Part shown: in pieces, positions 17,844-27,400 of the stretch
Position numbering within the stretch: the stretch's first letter is position 1
Layout: each line of letters starts with the position of its first letter
Origin: an uncultured Schlesneria sp.
GTDB lineage: Bacteria; Planctomycetota; Planctomycetia; Planctomycetales; Planctomycetaceae
Length of the DNA: 64,000 nucleotides
Assembly (NCBI GenBank): GCA_903871875.1
Contig: CAIQIR010000127.1
Coordinates: 42,890-106,889 of the forward strand
Direction: 5' to 3'
Translations under genes and position numbers: made by a program
Notes under the pieces: model-generated
Told to the model about the DNA's origin: nothing
What the model saw: the letters and a program-made list of their open reading frames with translations, nothing else
Databases searched by the model: none

Positions 17844-18926
17844 ATGAAATGGACCCGCAGTATGCTCCAGTCACGGCCACCCGGAAATTATTTGCCGACG
17901 ACATCGATTGCCGTCTTGAAGCAGCGGGCACAATTGATTGCTGCGATTCGCGAATACTTCGATGGGGCTGGCTACTTCGAAGTCGAAACTCCGCTGCTAT
18001 CCGCCGATATTGTGGTGGATGCTTGGCTGGAACCGTTCGTCGCTCCCTGGATTCCGCTTTCAACCCATTGGCAACAAGGTGGCGAACTGCGGTATTTGCA
18101 GACGTCGCCTGAATTCGCCATGAAACGCCTATTGGCCGCAGGTGCCGACTCGATCTATCAATTGGGCAAAGCCTTTCGCAACGGAGAATTTGGCCAGCGA
18201 CATAACCCTGAATTTACCATGCTGGAATGGTACCGACGCGGTGACGATCTGGCCGCCTTGATGAGTTTTACCGAGTCATTGGTGCAACGGGTCATATCAC
18301 TTGGGGCGAAACAGTGTGATCCCGATCAGATTTCCACTTCCCGATCATTGACCGATCGGGTTCTTCATCCGGACGGTTTCGAGCGACTGTCTTATCATGA
18401 TGCGTTCCTCCGTCAAACGGGTTGTTCTGTGCTGACTTGTTCGATGACTGAACTGCGATCGATTGCTGGTCGATATCAGGTCGTGCCGCCGCCGAGCCTT
18501 GCAGACGACGATCGTGATGGGTGGCTGAATTTTTTGTTGGCGGAATTGATCGAGCCGCATCTGGGCCGAGAACGCCCCACATTTCTGATGAACTATCCCG
18601 CGAGTCAAGCGGCGTTGGCCAGGCTCTCTTCCGACGGCCTGACGGCCGAGCGATTCGAACTGTACATTGATGGGATTGAGTTGTGTAACGGCTATGACGA
18701 ACTGACGGACGCCGCGGCTCTGCGAAGTCGCATTCGTGAGCAAGCGGCGCTGCGATCGGATGGCGGACTTCGTCCGTTACCCGCTGTCAGCCGGTTGCTA
18801 ACGGCGATGGATGCTGGGTTGCCATCGTGTTCGGGCAACGCGCTCGGAGTTGACCGGTTGATCATGCTGGCTCTCGACAAAGACAAACTCGCGGATGTGA
18901 TTCCGTTTCCATTTGATATCGCATAA
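17844..18926 (+). CDS. epmA: EF-P (R)-beta-lysine ligase-type enzyme, EpmA/GenX
   Basis: 360-aa class II lysyl-tRNA-synthetase paralogue that lacks the N-terminal anticodon-binding domain. In the characterised family it attaches (R)-beta-lysine to a conserved Lys of elongation factor P. Motif 2 is visible at residues 110-131 (AFRNGEFGQRHNPEFTMLEW) and motif 3 at 331-342 (GNALGVDRLIML), with EVETPLL near residue 46 and LCNGYDEL in the C-terminal half; length is slightly above the approximately 325 aa of E. coli EpmA. AGGA lies 7 bases upstream of the ATG. It follows the giant gene by 21 bases. Neither the aminomutase EpmB nor efp is within the window, so the natural aminoacyl substrate is open. 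Confidence 0.9.
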   Translation: MKWTRSMLQSRPPGNYLPTTSIAVLKQRAQLIAAIREYFDGAGYFEVETPLLSADIVVDAWLEPFVAPWIPLSTHWQQGGELRYLQTSPEFAMKRLLAAGADSIYQLGKAFRNGEFGQRHNPEFTMLEWYRRGDDLAALMSFTESLVQRVISLGAKQCDPDQISTSRSLTDRVLHPDGFERLSYHDAFLRQTGCSVLTCSMTELRSIAGRYQVVPPPSLADDDRDGWLNFLLAELIEPHLGRERPTFLMNYPASQAALARLSSDGLTAERFELYIDGIELCNGYDELTDAAALRSRIREQAALRSDGGLRPLPAVSRLLTAMDAGLPSCSGNALGVDRLIMLALDKDKLADVIPFPFDIA

Positions 18927-19004
18927 AACGTCATCTTGGGTGACAAGAGATTCGATCAACGTTATCCCAATCGCCTTGAGTACTATCGATAGGATGCTTC
19001 CGGA

Positions 19005-19826
19005 ATGTCCCCAGCTCGACCCAATTCACCACCGACCAGTCCGATGTCCGTGCCGAAATTCGTGGCCGCCAAAGGGCGTGAGAAAAAGCTCACGGTTTTG
19101 ACGGCATATGACTTCGTCTTTGCCAGCCTTTTCGATCAGGCAGGCGTCGATGCCATTCTGGTGGGAGACTCGCTGGGGATGGTCGTGCAAGGCAAATCCA
19201 CCACGATGCCGGTCACTCTTGAGCAGATGATCTACCACGGTGAGATTGTGGCCCGCGCGGCATCCCGGTCGTTGGTGATTGTCGACTTACCCTTCATGAC
19301 GTATCAGGTGAGTCCGACACAAGCCGTCGAGAACGCTGGCCGCGTCTTGAAGGAAACAGGCGCGGGGGCCATCAAGATCGAAGGGGGTGTCAATCAAGCC
19401 GCCACCATTCGAGCCTTGGCGGAAGCGGATCTGCCCGTGATGGCTCACGTGGGGATGAGGCCTCAATCAATACGAAAACTCGGAAGTATGGCTAAGGTTC
19501 AACGGGACGAGGCTGCCCTGTTGGCGGATGCGCGCGCTGCAGAAGAGGCCGGTGCGTTCGGAATCGTGTTGGAACTGATCCCGCGGGGGATTGCTGCCAA
19601 AATCACCAAAGAGTTGTCCATTCCCACAATTGGAATCGGGGCCGGTCCTGATTGTGATGGACAAGTCTTGGTCAGTTACGACATGTTGGGACTGACCGAG
19701 GGGTTTCAGCCGAAATTCCTGAAACAATACGGCGATCTGCGCACCGCGGCATTTGAGGCGACCAGGCAATATCTCCAGGAAGTTCGCGACGGTCAATATC
19801 CTGATGCGAGTCATTCGCACGAGTGA
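19005..19826 (+). CDS. panB: 3-methyl-2-oxobutanoate hydroxymethyltransferase
   Basis: Ketopantoate hydroxymethyltransferase, the first committed step of pantothenate/CoA synthesis: 5,10-methylene-THF plus alpha-ketoisovalerate gives ketopantoate. The (beta/alpha)8 barrel signatures are all present: LTAYDFVFASLFDQAG, DAILVGDSLGMVVQGKSTT with the Mg-binding Asp, GAGAIKIEGG, PVMAHVGMRPQS and TIGIGAGPDCDGQVLV with the late Asp/Gly loop. 273 aa, normal for the family. The ATG at 19005 gives a 13-residue Pro/Ser-rich leader; the ATG at 19044 (SVPKFVAAKGREKK) is an equally good match to PanB N-termini. It is followed closely by an aminotransferase gene. Confidence 0.95.
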   Translation: MSPARPNSPPTSPMSVPKFVAAKGREKKLTVLTAYDFVFASLFDQAGVDAILVGDSLGMVVQGKSTTMPVTLEQMIYHGEIVARAASRSLVIVDLPFMTYQVSPTQAVENAGRVLKETGAGAIKIEGGVNQAATIRALAEADLPVMAHVGMRPQSIRKLGSMAKVQRDEAALLADARAAEEAGAFGIVLELIPRGIAAKITKELSIPTIGIGAGPDCDGQVLVSYDMLGLTEGFQPKFLKQYGDLRTAAFEATRQYLQEVRDGQYPDASHSHE

Positions 19827-19894
19827 CGACAGCAATGGGTGGTCTCGTCGCACGATCTCGAAAGATGGACCTGCCAACGCAAGGAGTGTTCGCT

Positions 19895-21127
19895 ATGAAC
19901 ATCAAATTGCCGCCGCGATCGGCTTGGTCGATTCCTGATGACGTCATCTATTTCAATCATGGTTCGTTCGGTCCCGCACCACGGGTTGTGCAAGAGGCAC
20001 GCGAGGAATTCTCTCGCCGCCTCGAATGTCAGCCGATGGATTTCTATCTGAAACAAATGGAGCCGGCGCTCGATCAAGCGATGTCGGTGTTGGCAAAATT
20101 CGTCGGTGCCGAACCTCGCGACATGGTCTTCGTAGACAATGCGACGGTGGCGATGAACATTGTCGCCGAGACGGCGGATTTGCAGGCGGGTGACGAAGTT
20201 TTACTGAATGACCACGAATACGGAGCGGTCTTTCGGATCTGGCGGCGAAAGTGTGAACGCGTCGGGGCACGCGTCGTTAATGCACAATTGGGGGCCATTC
20301 AGAACGACTCGACTCCATCCACGGCTTCGGTCGTTTTTGGACCACCGAGGTTGTCGAATGCGAACGAGATCTGCAATTCCCTATTCCAGGCGGTGACCGA
20401 TCGAACGAAATTAATCGTCGTCAGTCATGTGGCATCTCCTTCGGCAATCGTTCTCCCCGTGACCGAGATTTGTCGACAAGCGCGAGAACGCGGGGTGCCT
20501 GTCTGTATTGATGGACCGCACGCCATTGCCATGCGCCACGTCAACCTGCGCGAGATTGACTGTGACTATTACTGTGCCAGTTTGCACAAATGGTTGAGTG
20601 CGCCATTTGGCTCAGGTTTTCTCTATATCAAACGGAAACTGCAGCGGAATCTGCAGCCGCACATGACCAGTTGGGGACGAAGTCTGGCGGGTTTACCCGA
20701 ACGCTGGCAGGATCAATTCAATTGGCTGGGCACGCGTGATCCGGCGCCGTTTCTGGCGGTTCCGGCAGCCATTGAATTTCTCGAGCAAACCGGACTCGAG
20801 CCATTTCGACAGTGGACACATCACTTGGCTCAGTCGGCCCGTCAGCAGCTTGAGCAGCTTTTTGGGCAGACTGCCTGGATGCCCGATTCATTGGATTGGT
20901 ACGGTTCAATGGTTACGGTTCCCCTTCCCATTGGCGGAGAAAAAAGGGCGAAACCGAATTCCATGCATCCGCTGCAGCAGAAATTACGGGAACGCTTCCA
21001 GATCGAGATTCCCATCACCGAATGTCGTGGCCAATCTTTGCTGCGTGTCTCCTGCCATCTTTACAACACCTTGGAACAGATCGAATATCTGATCAATGCG
21101 CTGAAAACGGTGCTCACGTCCGGCTAA
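19895..21127 (+). CDS. class V aminotransferase family protein (isopenicillin-N epimerase-like)
   Basis: 410-aa PLP enzyme of fold type I. N-terminal YFNHGSFGPAP is the substrate/PLP loop typical of the isopenicillin N epimerase/class V group. VVSHVASPSAIVLPV and CIDGPHAIAM (Asp that pairs with the PLP pyridine nitrogen) follow, and then YYCASLHKWLSAPFGSGFLY with the Schiff-base lysine in HKW. I chose the ATG at 19895 because AAGGAG lies 8 bases upstream and the family homology begins there; the frame is open back to a GTG that overlaps the panB stop. Substrate unknown: these proteins include epimerases, desulfurases and transaminases. It lies 68 bases after panB and is probably co-transcribed. 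Confidence 0.85.
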   Translation: MNIKLPPRSAWSIPDDVIYFNHGSFGPAPRVVQEAREEFSRRLECQPMDFYLKQMEPALDQAMSVLAKFVGAEPRDMVFVDNATVAMNIVAETADLQAGDEVLLNDHEYGAVFRIWRRKCERVGARVVNAQLGAIQNDSTPSTASVVFGPPRLSNANEICNSLFQAVTDRTKLIVVSHVASPSAIVLPVTEICRQARERGVPVCIDGPHAIAMRHVNLREIDCDYYCASLHKWLSAPFGSGFLYIKRKLQRNLQPHMTSWGRSLAGLPERWQDQFNWLGTRDPAPFLAVPAAIEFLEQTGLEPFRQWTHHLAQSARQQLEQLFGQTAWMPDSLDWYGSMVTVPLPIGGEKRAKPNSMHPLQQKLRERFQIEIPITECRGQSLLRVSCHLYNTLEQIEYLINALKTVLTSG

Positions 21128-21286
21128 CGATTGTCATGAGCACCGAGAGCAACTTGGTCCGAGTGAGGCCTCTTTGAGACTTCGCTTGGCTACTCAAGGT
21201 TGCGATCGATGTCGCATCGTCGTCTTTTGACGACCCCAATGGAGTGAGGGGCGTCTACTGCTGCCAAATATTTGCCGTCGGGAAGT

Positions 21287-22492
21287 TTACCGCGATTGAT
21301 CCGTCTGTCGCCAAACCCATCGGCCGTTCACCATTGTTCCACAGACTCGGTTGGTTTGAGCGAATAAGTGTCGTTGGGGATCGTTCAGTGAGGAATCGCC
21401 AAGGCGAACCAGAGTGAAGTTTGCCCGATCTGATCCGCCGAGTCCCAGAGCGATTCGGCCTGCACTCGATCCCAGCTGCAACAAATCGAGATGCGAATGT
21501 TCGGGGTTTTGGGACGCCAAGAATTGCAATTCCGCGAAGAGACTTAGATCTGGATTTGATGCTCGACTATCGGTTCCCAAGGCGACCTGTCCGCCCTGCT
21601 CGAGGAGACGCCGCCAGGGATGGTCGGAATGCCCGAAGGCCGCATGCGTGCGGGGGCAATAGACGAGCGTCATGTGGGGCCGTGCCGCGATGAACTGCAA
21701 CTCATCTTCTTCGAGAAAGTTGCCATGTATGACCAATGCTCGAGGCGCCTGCGAGAGAATTTCGAGGTAGTCCATCGGTCTTTTTCCGAACGCCGATGGG
21801 TCGTCTCGCCAAATCCCCAATTCGGTTAGCAGTTCACGAAATTCACCTGTTCCCTGTGCAAGAAGTTCGAGTTCCGCTTGGGTTTCTGCCAGATGCATCG
21901 CCAACGGACAGCCGGTTTTACGGGCGAGATCGACGGCTTCGTGAACGAGATCCAAATGCGTGCTGTATGGAGCGTGTGGGCTGATTCCCGCTGACAGCGG
22001 AGTGACGATGCGGTACTGATGCGCACTTGCAAGATTTCTTTGTTCGTCGATGCGATCCGGAAGAAGTCCCAGAATTTCCTGGAAGACGATACCCGGGATT
22101 TGACTGGCGGCGTAATCTTGGGATGACCAGCCACTCGTGGCGATATCGCCCAGCAGAGTCGTGCCGGATTCAAGACTTTCGCAAAGACCGGCGCGAACTG
22201 CCTCGCCGACGTTGGCGGGATGGGCGCGACGATGCGCAATAACGGCGCGGATCCAATCGGTGAATCGCCCCGCAGTCGGGATCGGCTGTGCGATGCCGCT
22301 GAATTCCAGATGGGTATGCGCATTAACCAGTCCGTCTATCAGCGCGACCCGTCCCAGGTCGATCGCATCGACGGATCGCCCTGATTCCACGCCCAGCAGC
22401 CGTCCATCACCAATTCGAAGGGTGACATCGAACTGTGTATCGTGGGTGACAAACCAGGCGACATGAAACGACTGAATGTCACTCACGACCAC
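21287..22492 (-). CDS. amidohydrolase-superfamily deaminase (aminodeoxyfutalosine/chlorohydrolase-like)
   Basis: 401 aa, metal-dependent hydrolase of the TRZ/ATZ/guanine-deaminase branch. Ligand motifs in order: the HxH pair in GLVNAHTHLEFSG, the His in GISPHAPYSTH, HLAE in PLAMHLAETQAELE, and the metal Asp in QVALGTDSRASNPDLSLF. The N-terminal beta-sandwich part is short. The SPHAPYST and LGTDSRASN stretches recall aminodeoxyfutalosine deaminases of the futalosine menaquinone pathway, but the substrate is not proved by what is visible. The start is a GTG with AAGGA five bases upstream. It lies just downstream of the RraA-like gene on the same strand, with a gap of about 24 bases, so they probably share a transcript. 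Confidence 0.82.
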   Translation of the reverse strand: MVVSDIQSFHVAWFVTHDTQFDVTLRIGDGRLLGVESGRSVDAIDLGRVALIDGLVNAHTHLEFSGIAQPIPTAGRFTDWIRAVIAHRRAHPANVGEAVRAGLCESLESGTTLLGDIATSGWSSQDYAASQIPGIVFQEILGLLPDRIDEQRNLASAHQYRIVTPLSAGISPHAPYSTHLDLVHEAVDLARKTGCPLAMHLAETQAELELLAQGTGEFRELLTELGIWRDDPSAFGKRPMDYLEILSQAPRALVIHGNFLEEDELQFIAARPHMTLVYCPRTHAAFGHSDHPWRRLLEQGGQVALGTDSRASNPDLSLFAELQFLASQNPEHSHLDLLQLGSSAGRIALGLGGSDRANFTLVRLGDSSLNDPQRHLFAQTNRVCGTMVNGRWVWRQTDQSR

Positions 22493-22516
22493 ACAATTCC
22501 TTGATTTGCAGGGAGG

Positions 22517-23248
22517 CTATTCCCCACGCAGTCGTTTGCCCAGATTGTTGATGATGTCACCGCATTCCTTGCGAGCCACGTTGTATTCGGCAATGGTGAC
22601 ATTTTCTTTTTTGAGATAGTCCAGAATGATGCCTTCGGCCCGCGCGATTTCGCGGCAGACTTCGGCCACTTCGCTGGCGATTTCGGTCGGAATCGTCGTG
22701 ATGCCGTTCAAATCACCGTGAATCAAATCTCCAGGGTAAATGACCATCCCGCCGACCGTGACCGGAGTGTTAACGTCCAGAATATGACAGTAGCCATGGG
22801 CAGCAGCGGCTCCGTTCGTGAACACGGGAAAACCGATTGCTTCGACTTGAGCCAGATCTCGACCGGTTCCGGATGTCACCAGCCCCTGGGCTCCGAATCG
22901 CTTGTAGGTGGAACACATGATTTCGCCGAACGTGGCAGCAGCGCAGGGTTCATCAAGGTCTTGAAACACAATGACTGGTGGCCCGGGAATGTCTGCGAAG
23001 GCGTCCAGCTGTGTTCCGATGCTGCCATAAGCATCGCCGCCTCGTGGGGGAGCCATACTGCGAAAAGTCGATGTCAACGCGTATCCGACCATCGGCGGGA
23101 ATGTGGGAAAGCAGGCCTTGATTGCAGAGGTCATGTAACCTGTATTGCGGGGGCGTCGATTCCAGAGCTCGACCGCGTTACAAATCGTGGGAGAATCGAA
23201 TTGTCGCAATTCGTCCAACTGTTTTTTCGTCAATCCCGAAGCGGACAT
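22517..23248 (-). CDS. RraA-like family protein
   Basis: 243-aa protein of the RraA / HMG-CHA aldolase family, formerly annotated as demethylmenaquinone methyltransferase. Visible family features: SPTICNAVELWNRRP near the N-terminus, the active-site stretch FGEIMCSTYKRFGAQGLVTS followed by GTGRDLAQVEAIGFPVF (Arg-Asp pair for substrate and Mg), and GGMVIYPGDLIHGDLNGI. I choose the ATG at 23248 because AAAGGGG precedes it and the family homology starts right after; the frame is open upstream to 23404 but that part is Arg/Pro-rich and does not look coding. Members are aldolases/decarboxylases of 4-carboxy-4-hydroxy-2-oxoadipate or regulators of RNase E; which applies is unknown. Confidence 0.85.
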   Translation of the reverse strand: MSASGLTKKQLDELRQFDSPTICNAVELWNRRPRNTGYMTSAIKACFPTFPPMVGYALTSTFRSMAPPRGGDAYGSIGTQLDAFADIPGPPVIVFQDLDEPCAAATFGEIMCSTYKRFGAQGLVTSGTGRDLAQVEAIGFPVFTNGAAAAHGYCHILDVNTPVTVGGMVIYPGDLIHGDLNGITTIPTEIASEVAEVCREIARAEGIILDYLKKENVTIAEYNVARKECGDIINNLGKRLRGE

Positions 23249-23541
23249 CAAGCCCCTTTCAATGTCATGTGTTCCAGTCAGAGGACGGGCACTCTTACGC
23301 GGCGATGCCTGTTCCTCTTCAAACGGATTCGCGGACCTATGATAGCCGAATGGTGGACGATTTCGGAGTATGTCGCGCAGTGGATTCTCGGCCAATTTCG
23401 ACAAAAGAAGGACGGGAAGGCACTTTGGTGGTTTGTCGACCCCTCAATTGGTGATCTTGCGTTCCTGTAGTCGCCTTCGATCAACACGTTTCGTGCGAGG
23501 AGGTCACAGCGAACATAGATGTCAGCGATGGAGGTTAAGAC

Positions 23542-24195
23542 CTAAACAGGATATTCGCTGGCGTCCAAGGTGGGATCGTTTTTGACATCCAGCAGTCGCC
23601 AGCAATACCACGACGCGATCGTGGAGTAAGGCTTCCAAGGCATCGCGATCTGGTGGCTTTGTTGTTTATTCGGCAATTCGTCAAGACTGTAAAGTTCTTT
23701 AATTGACGATCGGACGATCAGATCATCGTGAGGGAAAACGTCGAGACGTCCCAGCGAAAAGATCAAAAACATCTGGGCCGTCCATCGACCGATCCCTCGG
23801 ACTTGTATCAGCTCTTCAATCACCTCTTCGTCTGACAAGCGTCCGATCCGTTCCAGACGCAAACGCTCATCGAGAACCCGGGCCGACAAATCCTTCAAAT
23901 AGGAGACTTTTTGGCGAGACAAACCTACGGCGCGAAGTTCGTCATCCGTCTTTTCCATAATGGCTGCGGCGGACAAGGAATTCGGCTTGAGCAATTCATC
24001 CAGTCTCAAACGTATCGATCGCGCCGCTTTCGTTGAAATCTGTTGCGACAGAATCGACCGGACCAGCATCCCAAAACGATTGCGGTCAAGTTTTAACTTG
24101 AACGGTCCGGCTCGCTCGATTAGCCGATTCATGATCGGATCGACTGTTTTCAGATGACGAATCGCCGATTCAATCTGGCTGGGCGAAAGGGGCAT
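23542..24195 (-). CDS. AlkA-type DNA-3-methyladenine glycosylase (HhH-GPD)
   Basis: 217-aa base-excision-repair glycosylase of the HhH-GPD superfamily. ILSQQISTKAARSI at about 48-61 is the start of the core; the helix-hairpin-helix is VRGIGRWTAQMFLIF from residue 132, followed by DVFPHDDLIV with the catalytic Asp (157 or 158). There is no Cys cluster, so no Fe-S form, and no N-terminal AlkA beta domain, so it is the short DNA-3-methyladenine glycosylase II type. The C-terminal WKPYSTIASWYCWRLL also matches this group. Divergent from the PVC-type dehydrogenase gene; no other repair gene is adjacent. Confidence 0.9.
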   Translation of the reverse strand: MPLSPSQIESAIRHLKTVDPIMNRLIERAGPFKLKLDRNRFGMLVRSILSQQISTKAARSIRLRLDELLKPNSLSAAAIMEKTDDELRAVGLSRQKVSYLKDLSARVLDERLRLERIGRLSDEEVIEELIQVRGIGRWTAQMFLIFSLGRLDVFPHDDLIVRSSIKELYSLDELPNKQQSHQIAMPWKPYSTIASWYCWRLLDVKNDPTLDASEYPV

Positions 24196-24488
24196 TCTGT
24201 TCGACCTGGGAAGAGTAACTTGGAAGAAGAATGCCGCATAACTTATCCGAAATCCCGCGATAAATGTGAGGGGAATTCGTCAGATTGTGTGGCGGACAGT
24301 CGGTCGGTGGAAAAACGAAATTCACTGGAACATGAGCCAGGCCACCATTGACCGATCTGATCAGGCCGGATGAGAAAAAAAGAGCTCATTGTGGTGATTG
24401 ACAGGATCGAGAGATGTGCATTTATTGAGGGGCTGCTTTACCATGTGGCTCTTCGTTTTTCTGATGTCATTCAAGAGGTGGTCATTTT
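24196..24488. other. intergenic region between the DNA glycosylase and PVC-type dehydrogenase genes
   Basis: About 290 bases between divergent genes. No gene or repeat recognised; it should hold both promoters, but no hexamer pair is convincing. GAGGTGG just before 24489 is the ribosome-binding site of the dehydrogenase gene. Confidence 0.4.
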
Positions 24489-27400
24489 ATGCCTTGCGCT
24501 CTTCGATTTGCCATTGCGGTTTGCGCCCTGGTCGCAGTTGGATCGGAATCATCGGCTCAACAGCCCAAGCCGGCGTTAATTCCCCATGCGCAAGACAAAC
24601 CGCCGAATGACCCGCGCGATCCGACTACGGCGGCAAAACTGATGACCGTACCCGATGGCTTTACGGTAGAAGTTGTGGCGGCCGAGCCTGACATCGTTAA
24701 TCCCGTGGCGATGACGATCGACGAACGAGGACGATATTGGATTACCGAATCGCTGGAATATCCACGGCACGAACCGGGACCCGGCCGGGATCGCGTCAAA
24801 GTTCTGGAAGATACTGATGGCGATGGCAAGGCGGACAAAGTCACGGTGTTTCTGGATGGTTTGAACATTCCTAGCGGCATCGCGGTCGGGCATGGCGGTG
24901 TCTGGATCGCAAATGCTCCCGACATCTTGTTCGTGCAGGATACCGATGGCGATGGGAAGGCAGACAAACAGGAGGTGATCGTCACGGGTTTTGGACGCAA
25001 AGATACGCACGAACTCCCGAACTCGCTGACTTGGGGGCCCGATGGTTGGCTTTATGGCTTAAATGGGGTTTTCAATCATTCGCACGTGAAGTATTTCCCA
25101 ACAAACCCGAACTTTGATGAAAAACATCCTGGATGGCCGCTAACGTGCGTCCTGTTCCGGATTCATCCGCGAACGCGAGAATTCCAGGTTTTTTGTGAAG
25201 GGACGAGTAACCCCTGGGGCGTTGCATTCAACGATGAAGGCGACGCGTTCGTGTCGGCTTGTGTGATCGATCATCTGTGGCACCTGACGGAGTCAGGTTA
25301 TTACCACCGACAAGGCGGACCTTATCCTCCCTTCACCTGGAAAATTGAATCGATCGTCAAGCACAAGCATCAAAAAGCGGCCTACTGCGGAATCCATTAT
25401 TTCGACAGCGATGCTTATCCCGAACAGTATCGCGGCAAGCTTTATATGGGCAACATCCATGGTGGTTGCATCAACGTTGATCGTGTCGAGCCCAACGGCT
25501 CAACATATCAAGGATTCGGCGAGCCCGATTTTCTCACGGCCAATGATGCGTGGTTTATGCCCGTGGTGCAGAAAACTGGTCCTGACGGCAGTCTATACGT
25601 TCTCGACTGGTATGACCGATATCATTGTTATCAAGACGCGAACCGCGATCCGGCGGGGATTGATCGCCTGAAAGGACGCTTGTATCGGGTGCGATACAGG
25701 GACACACCACGTCTGTCAAAAGGATTTGATCTCGGACGAGAATCAGATGACAAGTTGATTGAACGATTGGGCGCGAAAAACGACTTCATTCGTGATACGG
25801 CGCGGCGAATCTTGCAGGAACGAAACACCGAATCGATCGGTACCAAGCTGCTCACTCAATTCAACGCATCGCTGGCGACCAACATTTCCGCGGAACACCG
25901 TCGAAGACTTTTCCTGACATTAAGCGGGATGTCGATCGCAGGGACCGAACAGATGCGCCATTGGGATCAACTCGACGTTGATCCAGCGATCAGAAGTTGG
26001 CGGCTACGGTTATTGGCAGACCATCCCACGAAGGCACCCGACCTTCAACGCTTTCGCTCCCTGCCTTGGGATCGAACCAATCCTCGCGAACAAACCCAGG
26101 CGGTCATCGCGGCTTCCAAATTGCTTCGCCAGATCGGACAACACAAAGTCGACGAGAGCGATGTGGATCAACTGATTCAGCTGCATATCGAGGCACTGGC
26201 GAAAGCGGAAAATGATCCTCTCCTTTCTCGAATCGTCTGGCAGAATCTGCATCCTTATCTCGAGACTCATAGCGAAACCTTCGTCAAACAGATCGAAAAC
26301 CCCGCGACGCAAAGCAACGCGGCTCTGATGGCCTTGATGCCGCGAATCATCGATCGATTGGTGGGACGCAAGGATTTCAATCCAAAGCCGATTGTCAGAT
26401 TGATTGAGCATCTGGCCATCTGGAAGCCAGATGCTGCCGCACTGGGATTGGGGCACCTGTCCACCAAGGTCGAAAATCGCGAAATTTCCGGCGAACACCT
26501 GTCGACGCTGAAGCTCGCGGCGGCAAAACTGTTGGACAGTATCCTGGAAGGCCCCCCCGACTCACCCCTTTACCTCTCCGGGGCAATTCTCGCGACGAGT
26601 TGGAATGATCCACGCGGTATGACCGTTGTGCGGCGAGTTTTTGCTTCCGAGACGTCGACAGCAGAACAGCGGCAATCCGCACTCAACGCACTGATCGCGG
26701 CCCAAGACGTTGGAATTGTCAACTCGGTTGCGGTTGTCCTCGATTCTTCCTCAACATCGGCCAGCCTCAAAGGGCAGATCTTGGGTTCCCTGAGCAAAAT
26801 GGATGACCCTCAGGTTGCGGGGCTGATTTTGGCCCGTTATGCGAAATTCGAATCGGAACTCCAACCGCGAGCGATTGAATTGTTGACTCAACGTGCCAGT
26901 TGGGCCAAGCCGCTCCTCGCGGCGATTGCCGACAAAAAAATCCCGGGGACCAGTATCAATCTGAATCAAGCTCGACGATTGAAAGAATTGAACGATCAGG
27001 AATTGACGGTGCAGTTGACGAAGCATTGGGGACAAGTTCGCGAAGGCCGTGATCCCAATCGCGAGATGTATATTTCCGAAATGCGGCAACTGATCCGGAA
27101 GACATCTGGCGATCCGTTTGCGGGCGAAAAGGCATTTAAAAAGGTGTGTGCCCAGTGCCACAAGATCTATGGCGAAGGAGCCGAAGTGGGGCCGGATCTG
27201 ACGCTGAACGGTCGCAATGACTTTAATCAATTGCTGTCCAACGTCTTCGATCCGAGTCTGGTCATTGGCGCGGGCTATCGGTCCTATACGGTGATCACCA
27301 ACGGCGGTCGAGTACTAAATGGTTTGCTGGCAGAAGACAGTCCACAGCGGATCGTGCTGAAAGTCCAAGGCGGCAAGCAAGAAGTCATCGCTCGGGCAGA

